DNA of 64,000 bases, taken from Rossellomorea aquimaris (lineage in GTDB: Bacteria > Bacillota > Bacilli > Bacillales > Bacillaceae_B). The stretch spans positions 1-64,000 of the forward strand of contig NZ_QNRJ01000018.1 of the NCBI RefSeq assembly GCF_003315075.1, read 5' to 3'. Each line of letters starts with the position of its first letter. The first letter of the stretch is position 1. Positions 46,724-57,448 of this stretch are shown piece after piece. The notes under the pieces were generated by a model. It was given only the letters and a program-made list of their open reading frames with translations. It did no database searches and was not told the DNA's origin. Made by a program: the position numbers and the translations under genes.

Positions 46724-47079
46724 TGAGATGGATGATTGGAATTTTAATCAATGCAGTAATCTTTATTGCATTGGCAGGATTTTTTCAAGGGTTTGAAGTA
46801 TCCGGGTTCGGGGCAGCAATCGGAGCCAGCTTTATTCTTTCGCTACTGAATGTTCTGGTCAAACCGTTTTTGATTATCCTGACCCTGCCGGTGACGATTT
46901 TATCTCTGGGGCTGTTTCTCTTCGTCATTAATGCCATTACGCTACTGCTGACGGATGGTCTGATGGGAAGCAGCTTTGAGTTATCCGGTTTTGGCTTGGC
47001 TTTTCTGGCATCGATCATTTTGTCCCTTGCCAATCTGGTGATTCAAAAAACCGTGATGGATCCGATGAAGGAGAAGTAA
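46723..47079 (+). CDS. yvlD: Phage holin family 4-type membrane protein YvlD
   Basis: Membrane protein of 118 residues with four hydrophobic segments, matching the phage-holin family 4 / DUF360 group (YvlD). The block ASFILSLLNVLVKPFLIILTLPVTIL is characteristic. The domain name is historical; no lytic role is implied. Last gene of the sigma-W operon, closed by a terminator. Confidence 0.9.
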   Translation: MRWMIGILINAVIFIALAGFFQGFEVSGFGAAIGASFILSLLNVLVKPFLIILTLPVTILSLGLFLFVINAITLLLTDGLMGSSFELSGFGLAFLASIILSLANLVIQKTVMDPMKEK

Positions 47080-47089
47080 ATAGGAAAAG

Positions 47090-47122
47090 ACTCCGGCTTG
47101 GTTGTTGAGCCGGAGTTTTTTT
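47090..47122 (+). terminator. Terminator of the yvl operon
   Basis: ACTCCGGCT and AGCCGGAGT with a 9-base loop and TTTTTT tail. Confidence 0.92.
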
Positions 47123-47184
47123 ATGGGCAAAAAAGGGGATTTCTATATTAAAATAGAAATAGTTGGAAAGAGGAGGAGTGACTC

Positions 47185-47835
47185 ATGAAATTTAGTTCGG
47201 ATGTCATTAAGGGATATGGGGATATCGATGTACCGTACACACTAATATCCCAAGGGGAAGAGGCGGAAGGAATCGCCATCCTCCTGCCAGGATTGGGATA
47301 TACCGTACAGGCACCATTGCTTCACTATTCAACGGGTATCTACTTACATAAAGGTTATGATGTGCTCCATATTAACTATCAATATACTTCGGCCGACTAT
47401 GAAGGGTTTTCTATAGAAGAAGTAGATGATGCTTTAAAGCACGATGTGAAGGAAGTCATCGATCAGGTTTTACAGGAAAAAAACTATTCACGTATTCACC
47501 TGGTGGCTAAGTCATTTGGTACCATCGCATTATGTAATGAATTCACAAGAGAGTCTTTTCAGGATGCAAAGCTCATCTGGTTAACCCCGTTATTAAAAGA
47601 GGACGAGGTATTTCAAGCGATGTTAAATAGTGGGCAGGAGGGAATCTGTATTATAGGAGATGCGGACCGTCACTATGAAGAAGATCGGTTCAATGAATTA
47701 AGGTCGAATCACCGCCTGCACATGCATCTAATCAAAGGGGCCAACCACAGCCTTGAACATGATTTTCAAGTCCTCGATTCCATATCTACTCATAAAGAGA
47801 TCATGTCGATTATCAAAGCATTTACTGAAGCGTAG
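47185..47835 (+). CDS. Alpha/beta hydrolase-like protein
   Basis: Protein of 216 residues with an alpha/beta hydrolase core: LLPGLGYTVQAPLLHY near the oxyanion region, nucleophile-type elbow AKSFGTIAL, and a late IKGANHSLEH with the candidate histidine. The acidic residue may be in GDADRHY. The family resembles small dienelactone-hydrolase-like proteins; substrate unknown. Start after AAAGAGGAGGAGTGACTC. A short hairpin with T run (CGTAGCCAAGGCTGCGTTTTT region) follows the stop. Confidence 0.78.
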   Translation: MKFSSDVIKGYGDIDVPYTLISQGEEAEGIAILLPGLGYTVQAPLLHYSTGIYLHKGYDVLHINYQYTSADYEGFSIEEVDDALKHDVKEVIDQVLQEKNYSRIHLVAKSFGTIALCNEFTRESFQDAKLIWLTPLLKEDEVFQAMLNSGQEGICIIGDADRHYEEDRFNELRSNHRLHMHLIKGANHSLEHDFQVLDSISTHKEIMSIIKAFTEA

Positions 47836-47979
47836 CCAAGGCTGCGTTTTTATTCATTTGTTTCACGGCTTCATCACCAAGTAAGCTACCTTGCGCTTTT
47901 CTCTATAATTGCTAAAATAGGTTAGAGTAAGAATCGTTTATAAATATGAAACGAGTGTAATGTGAAGGAGGAGCTGCAT

Positions 47980-48915
47980 GTGGCAAAGGTCCGCACAAAA
48001 GATATTGTCGAGAAGTTTAAATTAGAGCTTGTCGGTGGAGAAGAAGGTTTACATAGACCGATCACAACGAGTGACATTTCCCGTCCAGGCTTGGAGATGG
48101 CTGGTTATTTCAACTATTATCCTGCAGAGCGGATACAATTATTAGGAAAAACCGAGTTGTCTTTTCTGGAGCTGTTGGATGATGCGGAACGTAAGCGCAG
48201 AATGGAAGCGCTATGTACAGATATCACGCCTGGTATCATCATTTCCAGAGACCTGGAGATTCCCCCTGAGTTAGTGGAATCAGCGAACCGGTATGATGTA
48301 CCTGTCATGCGTTCTTCGATGAAAACAACACGATTCTCTTCGAGGCTGACAAACTATCTGGAGAGTAAGCTTGCCCCGACAACGGCGATCCATGGTGTAC
48401 TGGTGGATATTTATGGAGTCGGAGTGTTGATCACAGGGAAAAGCGGTGTTGGTAAAAGTGAAACCGCTCTTGAACTAGTGAAAAGAGGTCATCGTCTTGT
48501 AGCAGATGATTGTGTCGAGATTCGCCAGGAAGACATGGATACGCTCATCGGCAGTTCTCCTGAATTGATTGAACATCTGTTGGAAATCCGCGGTTTGGGT
48601 ATCATCAATGTCATGACGTTATTTGGTGCAGGAGCGGTCCGCAGCTATAAGCGTATTACCCTTTGCATCAATCTCGAGCTATGGGATAAAACGAAACAGT
48701 ACGACCGTCTTGGACTGGAAGAAGAGACGATGAAAATTATCGATACGGATATTACAAAATACACCGTGCCTGTTCGTCCTGGACGAAATCTCGCGGTTAT
48801 CATTGAGGTGGCTGCCATGAACTTCCGTCTGAAACGTATGGGCGTAAATGCAGCAGAGCAATTTACAAACCGATTGTCTGATGTGATTGAAGATGGAGAG
48901 AATGAAGATATCTAA
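47980..48915 (+). CDS. hprK: HPr kinase/phosphorylase
   Basis: Bifunctional enzyme of 311 residues that phosphorylates or dephosphorylates Ser46 of HPr and so controls carbon catabolite repression. The GTG at 47980 is used (AAGGAGGAG upstream), giving the usual length. His138 in TTAIHGV, Walker [10 protein letters not shown] (153-161), and the signature [12 protein letters not shown] are all present. Conserved order hprK–lgt–yvoD–ppaX is intact; PpaX removes pyrophosphate made by HprK, so the genes are linked by function. Confidence 0.96.
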   Translation: MAKVRTKDIVEKFKLELVGGEEGLHRPITTSDISRPGLEMAGYFNYYPAERIQLLGKTELSFLELLDDAERKRRMEALCTDITPGIIISRDLEIPPELVESANRYDVPVMRSSMKTTRFSSRLTNYLESKLAPTTAIHGVLVDIYGVGVLITGKSGVGKSETALELVKRGHRLVADDCVEIRQEDMDTLIGSSPELIEHLLEIRGLGIINVMTLFGAGAVRSYKRITLCINLELWDKTKQYDRLGLEEETMKIIDTDITKYTVPVRPGRNLAVIIEVAAMNFRLKRMGVNAAEQFTNRLSDVIEDGENEDI

Positions 48916-48963
48916 TCCGATAACGATCACATGCCATCTTAATGGAAAAAAAGGAGAGAGAAA

Positions 48964-49800
48964 ATGAACGAGAACATTACGCCAATCGATCCCATTGCCA
49001 TTTCACTCGGTCCGATCCAAGTACATTGGTACGGTGTCATCATCGGACTTGGGATTGCTTTAGGATTGTATTTAGTCATTCGTGAGAGCAAAAGATTGGG
49101 TCTTCATCCCGATACATTCATTGATTTGCTCGTTTGGGCGATTCCCATCGCGATCATTAGTGCCCGCGCTTATTATGTCATTTTTGAATGGGACAATTAT
49201 TATGCCGATCACCCTGGGGATATCATTAAAGTATGGAATGGTGGAATCGCCATCCATGGTGCATTGATCGGTTCTGTCCTTACTACGATTGTGTTTGCCA
49301 AAATAAAAGGGCTGCCTTTCTGGAAGCTCGTTGATATTGCGGCACCGAGCATTATTTTAGGTCAGGCAATCGGTCGCTGGGGTAACTTTGTAAACCAGGA
49401 GGCCCATGGATGGGAAGTGTCCCGTGCATTTCTTGAAAGCCTGATGCTCCCTGATTTCATCATTAATCAAATGTATATTAATGGAGCGTACTATCACCCT
49501 ACATTCCTATACGAATCTCTTTGGAGTTTTGCCGGATTGATTCTTCTTCTTGTCTTGAGAAGAAAAGCAAGCAGTCTTCGTCGTGGAGAGCTGTTCTTAA
49601 CATATGTGATTTGGTATTCCATCGGTCGATTCTTTGTCGAAGGATTGAGAACAGACAGTCTGATGCTGGGGTCTTTACGATTCGCACAAGTCATTTCCAT
49701 TGTTCTTATCATTGGTGCGATCGGTGTATTCTTTTACAGAAGAAAAGCCGGCCTTGCGAAGAAGGGATACGATGAAAAGACGGATAGCGTAAACGCTTAA
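48964..49800 (+). CDS. lgt: Prolipoprotein diacylglyceryl transferase
   Basis: Membrane enzyme of 278 residues that adds diacylglycerol to the lipobox cysteine of prelipoproteins, such as CccB in this window. Seven membrane segments; the signature [13 protein letters not shown] and the conserved His in [11 protein letters not shown] are present, as is [11 protein letters not shown] near the N-terminus. Start after AAAAGGAGAGAGAAA. It lies in the hprK–lgt–yvoD–ppaX cluster. Confidence 0.96.
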   Translation: MNENITPIDPIAISLGPIQVHWYGVIIGLGIALGLYLVIRESKRLGLHPDTFIDLLVWAIPIAIISARAYYVIFEWDNYYADHPGDIIKVWNGGIAIHGALIGSVLTTIVFAKIKGLPFWKLVDIAAPSIILGQAIGRWGNFVNQEAHGWEVSRAFLESLMLPDFIINQMYINGAYYHPTFLYESLWSFAGLILLLVLRRKASSLRRGELFLTYVIWYSIGRFFVEGLRTDSLMLGSLRFAQVISIVLIIGAIGVFFYRRKAGLAKKGYDEKTDSVNA

Positions 49801-49819
49801 CAAAAGGAGAGTAGGGAGT

Positions 49820-50785
49820 ATGTGGATGTCATCTTTGAAAAATGGCGGCCTTACAGGTTTGAAGACAACGTGGTCACTGGGGAAGGTCATCTTTCCAATC
49901 ACGCTGATCGTGTTTTTGCTTCAATATACACCTGTCCTTCCTTGGGTCATGGAGAAGATTTCTCCGTTTATGAAGCTTATCGGCCTTTCAGGTGATGCGG
50001 CCATTCCTCTTGTGTTAGGGAATTTTCTTAACTTGTACGCAGGAATAGGTGGAATCTTATCCCTTGATTTAACGGTGAAAGAAGTGTTCATCATTGCCGT
50101 GATGCTCTCCTTCTCTCATAATTTATTTATTGAATCAACGGTAGCCGCAAAGGTTGGCGTGAAGATTTGGCTGATTGTCGCTGTAAGAGTCGGATTGGCC
50201 CTGGTATCGGCGGTCGTCATCAATCTGGTTTGGAACGGTGGATCTGAAATCGCCAAGTACGGTATGATGCCTCCACAACAAGCTGAGCCGGACGGGTGGG
50301 GGGAAATCATTCTCCTGGGACTCGAAAAAGCAGGATTTGGTGTCCTGCAGCTAGCTCTTATCGTCATTCCTCTTATGATGATTATTCAAGTGATGAAAGA
50401 TCTGAAATGGATGGAAGTTTTTTCACGCTGGATGTCCCCTGCCACGCGGGCGCTTGGCATGAATGCAAATACGTCATCCACGATGGTAGCGGGACTCGTC
50501 ATCGGTCTGGCATACGGAGCAGGCGTCATGATCCAGGCGGTTAAAGAAGATGGAGTGAGTAAGAAGGATGTCACGATTGCCTTCATCTTTTTAGTCGCAT
50601 GTCACGCCGTGGTGGAGGATACGTTAATCTTCATCCCACTCGGCATCCCTGTCCTGCCCCTCCTGATCATCAGGCTGGTCACGGCGATTTTGTTAACGAT
50701 GGTGGTTGCCTACATTTGGAACAGGGTCGATGCAAAGAAAGAAAAGGAGAGACATTATGAGCAGGATTACAACAATATTATTTGA
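49820..50785 (+). CDS. yvoD: Nucleoside-recognition (Gate) domain membrane protein YvoD
   Basis: Membrane protein of 321 residues with about eight segments and two Gate-type nucleoside-recognition regions, around [14 protein letters not shown] and [14 protein letters not shown]. Related to spore maturation proteins SpmA/SpmB and nucleoside transporters, but substrate and role are unknown. An alternative ATG lies two codons in. Its 3' end overlaps ppaX by 29 bases, showing tight coupling in the conserved cluster. Confidence 0.87.
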   Translation: MWMSSLKNGGLTGLKTTWSLGKVIFPITLIVFLLQYTPVLPWVMEKISPFMKLIGLSGDAAIPLVLGNFLNLYAGIGGILSLDLTVKEVFIIAVMLSFSHNLFIESTVAAKVGVKIWLIVAVRVGLALVSAVVINLVWNGGSEIAKYGMMPPQQAEPDGWGEIILLGLEKAGFGVLQLALIVIPLMMIIQVMKDLKWMEVFSRWMSPATRALGMNANTSSTMVAGLVIGLAYGAGVMIQAVKEDGVSKKDVTIAFIFLVACHAVVEDTLIFIPLGIPVLPLLIIRLVTAILLTMVVAYIWNRVDAKKEKERHYEQDYNNII

Positions 50786-51407
50786 CTTAGACGGAACATT
50801 GATCAACACCAATGATTTAATCATTTCATCCTTTTTGCATACATTGAATCATTATTATCCAGGGCAGTACGAGGAAAAGGACGTTCATCCTTTTATGGGA
50901 CCACCATTGGAAGAGTCATTCGGGGGATTGGACCCCGACCGAATGGAAGAAATGTGTACCCACTACCGTGCTTATAATCATGAGCATCATGACGCACTAG
51001 TGACTGAGTTTGAAGGGGTGTATGAAACCGTTCAAGCCCTCTACGAAAATGGATATAAATTAGCGATTGTCTCAACGAAAGTCCGTGATGTTGTGTTAAA
51101 GGGACTGGACCTGATGAATCTTCGTCCGTTCTTTGAAGTCATCATCACCCTGGACGAAGTGGACAACGCGAAGCCTCATCCTGAACCGATTGAGAAAGCT
51201 CTCGTGGCATTGGGATCCACGCCTGGTGAAGCAATCATGATCGGGGACAATCACCACGACATTTTAGCCGGGAAAAATGCAGGAGTGCTATCGGCAGGTG
51301 TCGCTTGGAGTGCGAAGGGAAGAGAGCACCTGGCTCACTACGAACCGGACTTCATGCTGGATAATATGAAAGACTTATTAAAGATTGTTGGAGTTCCGAC
51401 TACATGA
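50757..51407 (+). CDS. ppaX: Pyrophosphatase PpaX (HAD family)
   Basis: HAD-superfamily phosphatase of 216 residues that hydrolyses pyrophosphate released by HprK. ATG at 50757 after AAAGGAGAGACATT gives the N-terminus [17 protein letters not shown] with the nucleophile motif DLDGT. Motif II is IVSTKV, motif III Lys in NAKPHPEP, motif [11 protein letters not shown]. Frame-overlapped by yvoD upstream and yvoF downstream (4 bases). Confidence 0.94.
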   Translation: MSRITTILFDLDGTLINTNDLIISSFLHTLNHYYPGQYEEKDVHPFMGPPLEESFGGLDPDRMEEMCTHYRAYNHEHHDALVTEFEGVYETVQALYENGYKLAIVSTKVRDVVLKGLDLMNLRPFFEVIITLDEVDNAKPHPEPIEKALVALGSTPGEAIMIGDNHHDILAGKNAGVLSAGVAWSAKGREHLAHYEPDFMLDNMKDLLKIVGVPTT

Positions 51408-51943
51408 GACGAACGACCCGCTACCCTGTAGAAGGAGCAAATTCTCTCTGGCATGTTTACAAAACCGTTCCTTTCGGGAAGGTCGTCAAAAATTTCATCG
51501 TGATTCAACTGGCAAGGTACACACCCTTTCTGGGAATGAAAAATTGGCTGTACAAAACGTTTTTGAAGATGAAGATCGGTGAACACACTTCATTCGCCCT
51601 GATGGTGATGCTTGACGTCATGTTCCCTGAGAAAATATCGGTTGGACGTAATACAGTCATCGGGTACAATACGACGATCCTCGCCCATGAATACCTGATC
51701 AAGGAATACCGATTAGGTGAGGTGGAAATCGGATCGGAAGTGATGATCGGAGCCAACACCACGATATTACCGGGTATTCAGATTGGCGACGGGGCGATTG
51801 TATCGGCAGGAACCCTCGTACACAAAGACGTCCCGGCAGGAGCGTTCGTTGGTGGAAATCCCATGAGGATCATCTACACCAAAGACGAACTTGCCGAACG
51901 CTGGCGAGAAGATGCCATCTACGGATTGAAAAGAGAAGAATAA
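51404..51943 (+). CDS. yvoF: Left-handed beta-helix acetyltransferase YvoF
   Basis: Acyltransferase of 179 residues with hexapeptide repeats ([55 protein letters not shown]) that form a trimeric left-handed beta-helix. The catalytic His is probably in ILAHEYL. The acceptor is unknown. It overlaps ppaX by 4 bases, matching the conserved ppaX–yvoF order. Strong terminator follows. Confidence 0.9.
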   Translation: MRRTTRYPVEGANSLWHVYKTVPFGKVVKNFIVIQLARYTPFLGMKNWLYKTFLKMKIGEHTSFALMVMLDVMFPEKISVGRNTVIGYNTTILAHEYLIKEYRLGEVEIGSEVMIGANTTILPGIQIGDGAIVSAGTLVHKDVPAGAFVGGNPMRIIYTKDELAERWREDAIYGLKREE

Positions 51944-51946
51944 GGG

Positions 51947-51986
51947 AAAAGGCAAAGATAGATTGAGTTCTATTTTTGCCTTTTTT
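51947..51986 (+). terminator. Terminator after yvoF
   Basis: AAAAGGCAAAGATAG pairs with CTATTTTTGCCTTTT (one mismatch), with a T-rich end. Confidence 0.9.
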
Positions 51987-52016
51987 GTTTTTCAAAAAAA
52001 TCCACCAATCAAACGG

Positions 52017-52045
52017 TTGACGAATAAAAAAAGAAACGCTACACT
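52017..52045 (+). promoter_or_regulatory. Sigma-A promoter of the his operon
   Basis: TTGACG, 17 bases, TACACT. The roughly 115-base leader has two small hairpins (GGATT/AATCC near 52085 and CCCC/GGGG near 52118). I see no T-box specifier or GGTGGNACCGCG motif. Confidence 0.7.
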
Positions 52046-52165
52046 ACAAATAACTTTATTTTATTAGCACATTAGCGAACTAAAGGATTTCTGAATAATC
52101 CAGAATTAGTAGCAATCCCCAAATCGGGGAAAAATAGATGAATTAATACGCCAAAGGTGGTTCTT

Positions 52166-53353
52166 ATGACTAAGTTATTCATGTTCGAGAAGCCATTGGG
52201 AATGAGAGATACATTTCCTGATTTATACGAAATCAAAGATCAGACGAAAAAGAAAATGGAACAGGCGATGAAGCTGTGGGGTTATAAATTTATTGAAACC
52301 CCCAGCCTTGAATATTATGAAACCGTCGGTGAAGCATCGGCGATATTGGATCAGCAGCTATTCAAGCTTCTGGATCAACAGGGGCACACCCTCGTGTTAA
52401 GACCGGATATGACCGCGCCGATCGCCCGGATTGCCGCATCAAAATTATTAAAGGATGAAGCACCGCTGCGACTGGCCTACTCCAATTCAGTATTTAGAGC
52501 TCAGCAACGGGAAGGCGGACGTCCGGCCGAATTTGAGCAGGTCGGAATCGAATGCATCGGTGACGACTCAGTCAGCGCCGACGCTGAAGTAATTGCGTTA
52601 ATGGTATCGGTTTTAAAAGAAGCAGGATTGGAGAACTTCAAAATTTCCATCGGGCATATCGGTTTTGTGCAGGAGCTGTTCACGCAAATCGTCGGGACTG
52701 AAGAACGGGCGGATACGTTAAGAAGATATTTATATGAGAAGAATTATGTTGGATATCGCCGGCATGTCAATGAGCTGGCTCTTTCATCCATCGATAAGCA
52801 GAGGTTGTTCCGTTTCCTGGAATTACGGGGATCAGAAAATGTGCTGGGTGAAGCTCATTCTCTTTTAGAAGGGGAAAAAGGGCTGCACGCATTAGAACAG
52901 CTGAAAGAGTTGTGGAGTATTTTAAAAGATTACGAAGTGGAGCAATATGTGAAGTTCGACTTGAGTCTGGTGAGCCACATGAGTTACTATTCCGGTATTT
53001 TATTTGAAGTGTACGGCGAAAATGTCGGGTTTGCCATCGGAAATGGCGGCCGCTACGATAAGCTCCTTGAAAAATTCGGAAAGAACTCCGGTGCGACAGG
53101 CTTCGGGTTACGTCTCGATTATGTCCTTGAAGCGATGCAGGTTGAGTTAACTTCCACTCTTCAGCAGTGCGTGCTGTTCAGTGATGAGCGCAGGAAAGAG
53201 GCGATTCGTTTGGCTAATGAGCTGCGAAGTGAAGGAGTCAATGTGGTACTGCAGAATTGGAAGGGCGCAGGAGATGTGGACGAGTTTACGAAGGGCTTCA
53301 GTCATGTGCACTTCGTTGTGGGACAGGACCCGAAAGGCGGTGAAACATCATGA
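52166..53353 (+). CDS. hisZ: ATP phosphoribosyltransferase regulatory subunit
   Basis: Class II aminoacyl-tRNA-synthetase-like protein of 395 residues that lacks tRNA-charging activity and forms a complex with the short HisG. N-terminal [16 protein letters not shown] and motif-2-like region [28 protein letters not shown] are typical. The ATG at 52166 is chosen over GTG 52157, which overlaps the AAAGGTGG site. First gene of hisZGDBHAFI; overlaps hisG by 4 bases, as needed for the heteromeric enzyme. Confidence 0.95.
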   Translation: MTKLFMFEKPLGMRDTFPDLYEIKDQTKKKMEQAMKLWGYKFIETPSLEYYETVGEASAILDQQLFKLLDQQGHTLVLRPDMTAPIARIAASKLLKDEAPLRLAYSNSVFRAQQREGGRPAEFEQVGIECIGDDSVSADAEVIALMVSVLKEAGLENFKISIGHIGFVQELFTQIVGTEERADTLRRYLYEKNYVGYRRHVNELALSSIDKQRLFRFLELRGSENVLGEAHSLLEGEKGLHALEQLKELWSILKDYEVEQYVKFDLSLVSHMSYYSGILFEVYGENVGFAIGNGGRYDKLLEKFGKNSGATGFGLRLDYVLEAMQVELTSTLQQCVLFSDERRKEAIRLANELRSEGVNVVLQNWKGAGDVDEFTKGFSHVHFVVGQDPKGGETS

Positions 53354-53973
53354 GTTCATTAACCATTGCCATGCCTAAAGGCAGGATATTTGAAGAAGCC
53401 GTGGAACTATTAAGGAAAGCGGATTACAATCTGCCACCTGAATTCGATGATTCGAGGAAACTGATCATCGAGGTTCCCCAGGAAGATTTACGATTCATCC
53501 TGGCAAAGCCGATGGACGTTCCGACCTATGTGGAGCATGGAGTCGCTGATTTAGGGATTGCCGGGAAGGACGTTATGCTGGAAGAAGAGCGAGACGTGTA
53601 TGAGCTGCTTGATTTACGGATCAGTGGTTGTTACTTGGCTGTCGCAGGACTGCCGAATACAAAAATGAGTGATGTGGCACCTAAAATTGCCACAAAATAT
53701 CCGAATGTTGCGTCATCCTATTTCCGGGAGCAGGGTGAGCAGGTGGAAATCATTAAACTAAACGGATCCATTGAGCTCGCTCCTTTAATCGGGCTCGCTG
53801 ATCGCATCGTCGATATCGTCTCAACGGGAAGAACCCTGAAGGAAAATGGGCTGGTGGAATACGAAACCATCGTCGACATCACCTCACGCCTCATCGTCAA
53901 CCCCGTCAGCTACCGAATGAAAGACGAAAAAATCCATGACCTCGTCACCCGGCTGACACGCATCATCGGGTAA
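53350..53973 (+). CDS. hisG: ATP phosphoribosyltransferase, short form
   Basis: Catalytic subunit of 207 residues, the short HisG that needs HisZ for activity and histidine feedback. It condenses ATP and PRPP in the first committed step. [14 protein letters not shown] at the start, [11 protein letters not shown] and the PRPP-binding loop [18 protein letters not shown] are visible. No C-terminal regulatory domain. A GGGACGGACC repeat pair separates it from hisD. Confidence 0.96.
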   Translation: MSSLTIAMPKGRIFEEAVELLRKADYNLPPEFDDSRKLIIEVPQEDLRFILAKPMDVPTYVEHGVADLGIAGKDVMLEEERDVYELLDLRISGCYLAVAGLPNTKMSDVAPKIATKYPNVASSYFREQGEQVEIIKLNGSIELAPLIGLADRIVDIVSTGRTLKENGLVEYETIVDITSRLIVNPVSYRMKDEKIHDLVTRLTRIIG

Positions 53974-53982
53974 GAGGGGTAA

Positions 53983-54145
53983 GAGGGACGGACCTTGCCT
54001 GGAGCCGGTCAAATACAGGGATATCAACACTTATAATGAAACTCTGAGGTTCGGATACTTGTTTATTCAGGCAAGGTCCGTCCCTCTAAAGATAGATTAC
54101 ATAGGGAATACGGCATCTGCTGTCGTTAGCAGGTCCGTCCCCCTT
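53983..54145. repeat. GGGACGGACC repeat cluster between hisG and hisD
   Basis: GAGGGACGGACCTTGCCTG (53983-54001) and its exact reverse complement (54068-54086) form a 19-bp stem with a 66-base loop. A third half-copy in the inverse sense, AGGTCCGTCCCCCTT, is at 54131-54145, just before the hisD ribosome binding site. Related copies lie at 55443, 58833, 62263 and 6551. Confidence 0.8.
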
Positions 54146-54163
54146 AAAAGGCTGGTGAGTTGT

Positions 54164-55438
54164 ATGAAGATTATTAAGGATATGAGCGGGGCGTCGATTA
54201 ATCGCTCGGTCGACAGTGGTACGGAGAATCAGCGAAGAGCGGTACAGGGGATTATTGCTTCTGTGCAGGAGAATGGAGATCGGGCCGTCCGTGAGTATAC
54301 CAAGGAATTTGATGGGGTTCAATTAGAGAACTACAGGGTTTCGCAGAGTGAAATCGAGGAAGCCTTCACAACTCTTGATCCCGAGATGATCTCGATCATT
54401 GAAGAAGCTGCGGATAATATCCGTGACTTTCACTCTAAGCAAAAGAGATCTTCATGGTTTACAACCAACGAGGATGGAACGATGCTCGGCCAAAAGATGA
54501 CGCCCCTTGATTCAGTCGGCGTGTACGTGCCGGGTGGGACGGCTGCGTATCCTTCCTCTGTATTAATGAATGTGCTCCCTGCTAAAGTAGCGGGAGTCAA
54601 ACGAATTACGATGGTTTCTCCGCCTGGAAAGGACGGGAAGCTGTCTCCCGGCGTGTTGGTGGCAGCTAAAATTGCCGGAGTGGAAGACATCTTTAAAGTG
54701 GGCGGTGCTCAAGCCGTAGCGGCACTGGCGTATGGAACGGAATCCATCACTCCCGTGGATAAAATAACAGGACCGGGGAACATCTACGTCGCCTTGGCAA
54801 AACGGGAAGTGTTCGGTGATGTGGATATTGATATGATCGCCGGCCCGAGTGAAATCGTGATCCTGGCCGATGAGCATCAGCGTGCCGATGAAATTGCCGC
54901 AGACCTTCTTTCGCAGGCAGAGCATGATGTGTTTGCCTCTGCGGTTCTCGTGACGAATTCGTCTACATTGGCAGAATCGGTATCATCACAGGTGGAACGA
55001 CAGCTCTCTTCCCTTCCGAGAGTAGACATTGCCCGTCAGTCCATCCGTGATTTCGGAGCCATCTACGTGACGAGAGATATTGAAGAAGGAATCGATGTTG
55101 TGAATCAACTCGCAGCGGAGCATTTGGAAATTTTAACAGAGAAGCCGTTTGAAACGATGGCAAAAATCCGTCATGCCGGAGCCATCTTCCTTGGCCGATA
55201 CAGCTCGGAGCCTGTCGGGGATTACTTTGCAGGACCGAATCACGTACTCCCGACGAACGGGACGGCACGTTTTTCCAGTCCATTAAATGTAGATGAATTT
55301 ATGAAAAAGACAAGTGTGATTTCCTACAGTGAAACAGCACTGCAGCAAAATTATCAAAAAATCGCAAAGCTTGCCCGCTTGGAGGGTCTTGAAGCCCATG
55401 CAAGGGCAGTGGAAATCCGATTCGATAAAGAGAAATAG
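54164..55438 (+). CDS. hisD: Histidinol dehydrogenase
   Basis: NAD-dependent zinc enzyme of 424 residues carrying out the last two steps, histidinol to histidine. The start is the ATG at 54164 after GGTGAG; the frame from 54059 would run through the repeat element. Signatures are [17 protein letters not shown], the zinc/catalytic block DLLSQAEHD, and [24 protein letters not shown] is near the C-terminus. It lies between two palindromic repeats in an otherwise tight operon. Confidence 0.95.
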   Translation: MKIIKDMSGASINRSVDSGTENQRRAVQGIIASVQENGDRAVREYTKEFDGVQLENYRVSQSEIEEAFTTLDPEMISIIEEAADNIRDFHSKQKRSSWFTTNEDGTMLGQKMTPLDSVGVYVPGGTAAYPSSVLMNVLPAKVAGVKRITMVSPPGKDGKLSPGVLVAAKIAGVEDIFKVGGAQAVAALAYGTESITPVDKITGPGNIYVALAKREVFGDVDIDMIAGPSEIVILADEHQRADEIAADLLSQAEHDVFASAVLVTNSSTLAESVSSQVERQLSSLPRVDIARQSIRDFGAIYVTRDIEEGIDVVNQLAAEHLEILTEKPFETMAKIRHAGAIFLGRYSSEPVGDYFAGPNHVLPTNGTARFSSPLNVDEFMKKTSVISYSETALQQNYQKIAKLARLEGLEAHARAVEIRFDKEK

Positions 55439-55442
55439 GGAA

Positions 55443-55474
55443 GAGGGACGGACCTCTGGAGAGGTCCGTCCCTC
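55443..55474. repeat. GGGACGGACC palindrome between hisD and hisB
   Basis: GAGGGACGGACCTC and GAGGTCCGTCCCTC form a perfect 14-bp stem with loop TGGA, 4 bases after the hisD stop. Confidence 0.88.
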
Positions 55475-55490
55475 CAAAAAGGAGGACATC

Positions 55491-56078
55491 ATGGTGAGAA
55501 GTGCAGAGATTGTGCGTAAGACGAATGAGACGGATATTCGTTTGAATTTTGGAATCGATGGAGAGGGAAACTCAGAGATTAAGACCGGAGTCCCTTTCAT
55601 GAGTCATATGCTGGATTTGTTCACAAAGCATGGGCAATTTGATTGTACGATCGAGGCTAATGGCGATATTGAAGTGGATGATCATCACACGACAGAAGAT
55701 ATCGGTATCTGCTTGGGACAGGCATTACTCGAGTCACTGGGAGACAAAAAAGGGATTAAGCGTTACGGCTCTGCCATGGTTCCGATGGATGAAGCCCTTG
55801 CCCAAGTCGTGGTGGACCTGAGTAATCGTCCGCACCTTGAGTTCCGTGCAGAACTTCCAAGTCAGAAAGTCGGGACCTTCGATACGGAGCTAGTTCATGA
55901 ATTCCTTTGGAAGCTTGCCCTTGAAGCACGAATGAATCTTCATGTCATCGTTCATTATGGTCACAATACCCACCATATCATCGAAGCGATCTTTAAAGCA
56001 CTGGGACGTGCCTTGGATGAAGCAACCACGATCGATCCCCGGGTAAAAGGGGTTCCGTCAACGAAGGGAATGTTATAA
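55491..56078 (+). CDS. hisB: Imidazoleglycerol-phosphate dehydratase
   Basis: Manganese enzyme of 195 residues for the sixth step. Metal-binding motifs DDHHTTEDIGI and HHIIEAIFKALGRAL, plus the opening NETDIRLNFGIDGEG, are diagnostic. The ATG at 55491 follows AAAAAGGAGGACATC; longer frames cross the hisD end and the palindrome. This is the monofunctional Gram-positive form without a phosphatase domain. hisH starts 3 bases later. Confidence 0.95.
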   Translation: MVRSAEIVRKTNETDIRLNFGIDGEGNSEIKTGVPFMSHMLDLFTKHGQFDCTIEANGDIEVDDHHTTEDIGICLGQALLESLGDKKGIKRYGSAMVPMDEALAQVVVDLSNRPHLEFRAELPSQKVGTFDTELVHEFLWKLALEARMNLHVIVHYGHNTHHIIEAIFKALGRALDEATTIDPRVKGVPSTKGML

Positions 56079-56081
56079 TTC

Positions 56082-56717
56082 ATGATCGGCATTGTAGATT
56101 ATGGGATGGGGAATCTGTTCAGCGTCAGTAAAGCACTTGAACGGTTGAACGTTCCTTATTTTATCAGTGATCAACAAGAGGAATTACTGAACGCAGATGG
56201 ATTGATTTTACCAGGGGTGGGAGCATTTAAAGATGCCATGAACCTTCTCGAAACCACTCATCTGAAAGAAACCATCCTCACTTTTGCCCAAAGCGGGAAG
56301 CCCCTCTTAGGCATATGTTTGGGCATGCAGCTCCTTTTTGAGGAAAGTAAGGAGAATGGATCAACAAAAGGATTGGCTCTTCTACCAGGAGAAGTGCTTC
56401 ACATCCCAAAAGAGGACAGTCAGGGAAACTCGTTCAAAGTCCCTCACATGGGATGGAATCTTCTGCGTTACCAAAAAAAATCCCCCCTTTTAGAAGGGTT
56501 ATCAGAAGGCTATGTGTACTTCGTTCACTCCTATTATGTGCACGAAGGATCCAAAAACGTGATAGCGGCAAGTGCTGATTATGCGGGAGTCGAAATCCCG
56601 GCAGTCGTGAGCCGGGAAAATATATACGGAATGCAGTTTCATCCTGAAAAAAGCGGGGAGCTTGGAATGAAGCTGTTAGAAAACTTTACAAAACGAGTGA
56701 AGGAGAGGGTCTCATGA
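56082..56717 (+). CDS. hisH: Imidazole glycerol phosphate synthase, glutaminase subunit
   Basis: Class I glutamine amidotransferase of 211 residues that supplies ammonia to HisF. The nucleophile is in [15 protein letters not shown]; the catalytic His-Pro-Glu is in MQFHPEKSG. The start [16 protein letters not shown] is typical. It overlaps hisA by 4 bases. Confidence 0.96.
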   Translation: MIGIVDYGMGNLFSVSKALERLNVPYFISDQQEELLNADGLILPGVGAFKDAMNLLETTHLKETILTFAQSGKPLLGICLGMQLLFEESKENGSTKGLALLPGEVLHIPKEDSQGNSFKVPHMGWNLLRYQKKSPLLEGLSEGYVYFVHSYYVHEGSKNVIAASADYAGVEIPAVVSRENIYGMQFHPEKSGELGMKLLENFTKRVKERVS

Positions 56718-57448
56718 GTTTTACGATTTATCCAGCCATTGATATGCGGGGCGGGAAGTGCGTTCGTCTCGTTCAAGGTGACTATAATCAGGAAACGGTT
56801 TATGGAGACTCTCCGTTTGATATGGCGAAGAAATTCGCCGAGGAAGGGGCCGAGTGGATTCACATGGTGGATCTCGATGGGGCAAAGGAAGGCTCCCGGA
56901 TCAATGATGAATTCGTGATCAGTGTGGCAGAGAAGCTTGAAGCCAAGGTGCAGATCGGGGGAGGCATCCGCTCCAAAGAAGATATCGAGCACTATTTAAG
57001 CCGGGGCGTCGATCGTGTGATCATCGGCAGTATCGCTGTCTCCAACACGGAATTAGTGAAGGAATGGCTGGCGGAATATGGTGATAAGATTGCCATCGGG
57101 CTCGATGCAAAGGACGGATATGTGGCAACCCACGGATGGTTGGAAACGTCAGGTCTCAAAGCCGTCGATCTAGGAAAAGAACTGGCTGAAGCCGGCGCAG
57201 AAACATTCATCTTCACCGATATTGCCACAGACGGAATGCTATCTGGTCCTAATGTTGAAGCGGTTGTCGATCTTGCCGAACAAACGGGGAAATCAGTGAT
57301 TGCGTCTGGAGGCATTAGCTCACTTGAAGATCTGAAGACTTTAAAGCAATACGAAAACCAAGGCGTCTCCGGGGCGATTTGCGGAAAATCACTTTATACA
57401 GGGAAGTTCACGGTGAGCGAGGCTATAAATGAGGTGAAGACATGTTAA
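56714..57448 (+). CDS. hisA: ProFAR isomerase
   Basis: (Beta/alpha)8-barrel isomerase of 244 residues. The catalytic aspartates lie in [14 protein letters not shown] and in [12 protein letters not shown]; phosphate-binding loops are QIGGGIRS and ASGGISS. It makes the substrate used by HisHF. It overlaps hisF by 7 bases. Confidence 0.96.
   Translation: MSFTIYPAIDMRGGKCVRLVQGDYNQETVYGDSPFDMAKKFAEEGAEWIHMVDLDGAKEGSRINDEFVISVAEKLEAKVQIGGGIRSKEDIEHYLSRGVDRVIIGSIAVSNTELVKEWLAEYGDKIAIGLDAKDGYVATHGWLETSGLKAVDLGKELAEAGAETFIFTDIATDGMLSGPNVEAVVDLAEQTGKSVIASGGISSLEDLKTLKQYENQGVSGAICGKSLYTGKFTVSEAINEVKTC

Noticed and set aside
46723-47079. Prophage holin
   Set aside because: The holin-family name applies to YvlD, a conserved member of the sigma-W yvl operon; no phage genes are present.
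52046-52165. T-box (histidyl) riboswitch in the his leader
   Set aside because: No GGTGGNACCGCG antiterminator motif, no specifier-loop layout, and no terminator before hisZ.
54059-54163. Extended hisD N-terminus starting in the repeat region
   Set aside because: It would translate the GGGACGGACC repeat; the standard HisD start with its binding site is at 54164.
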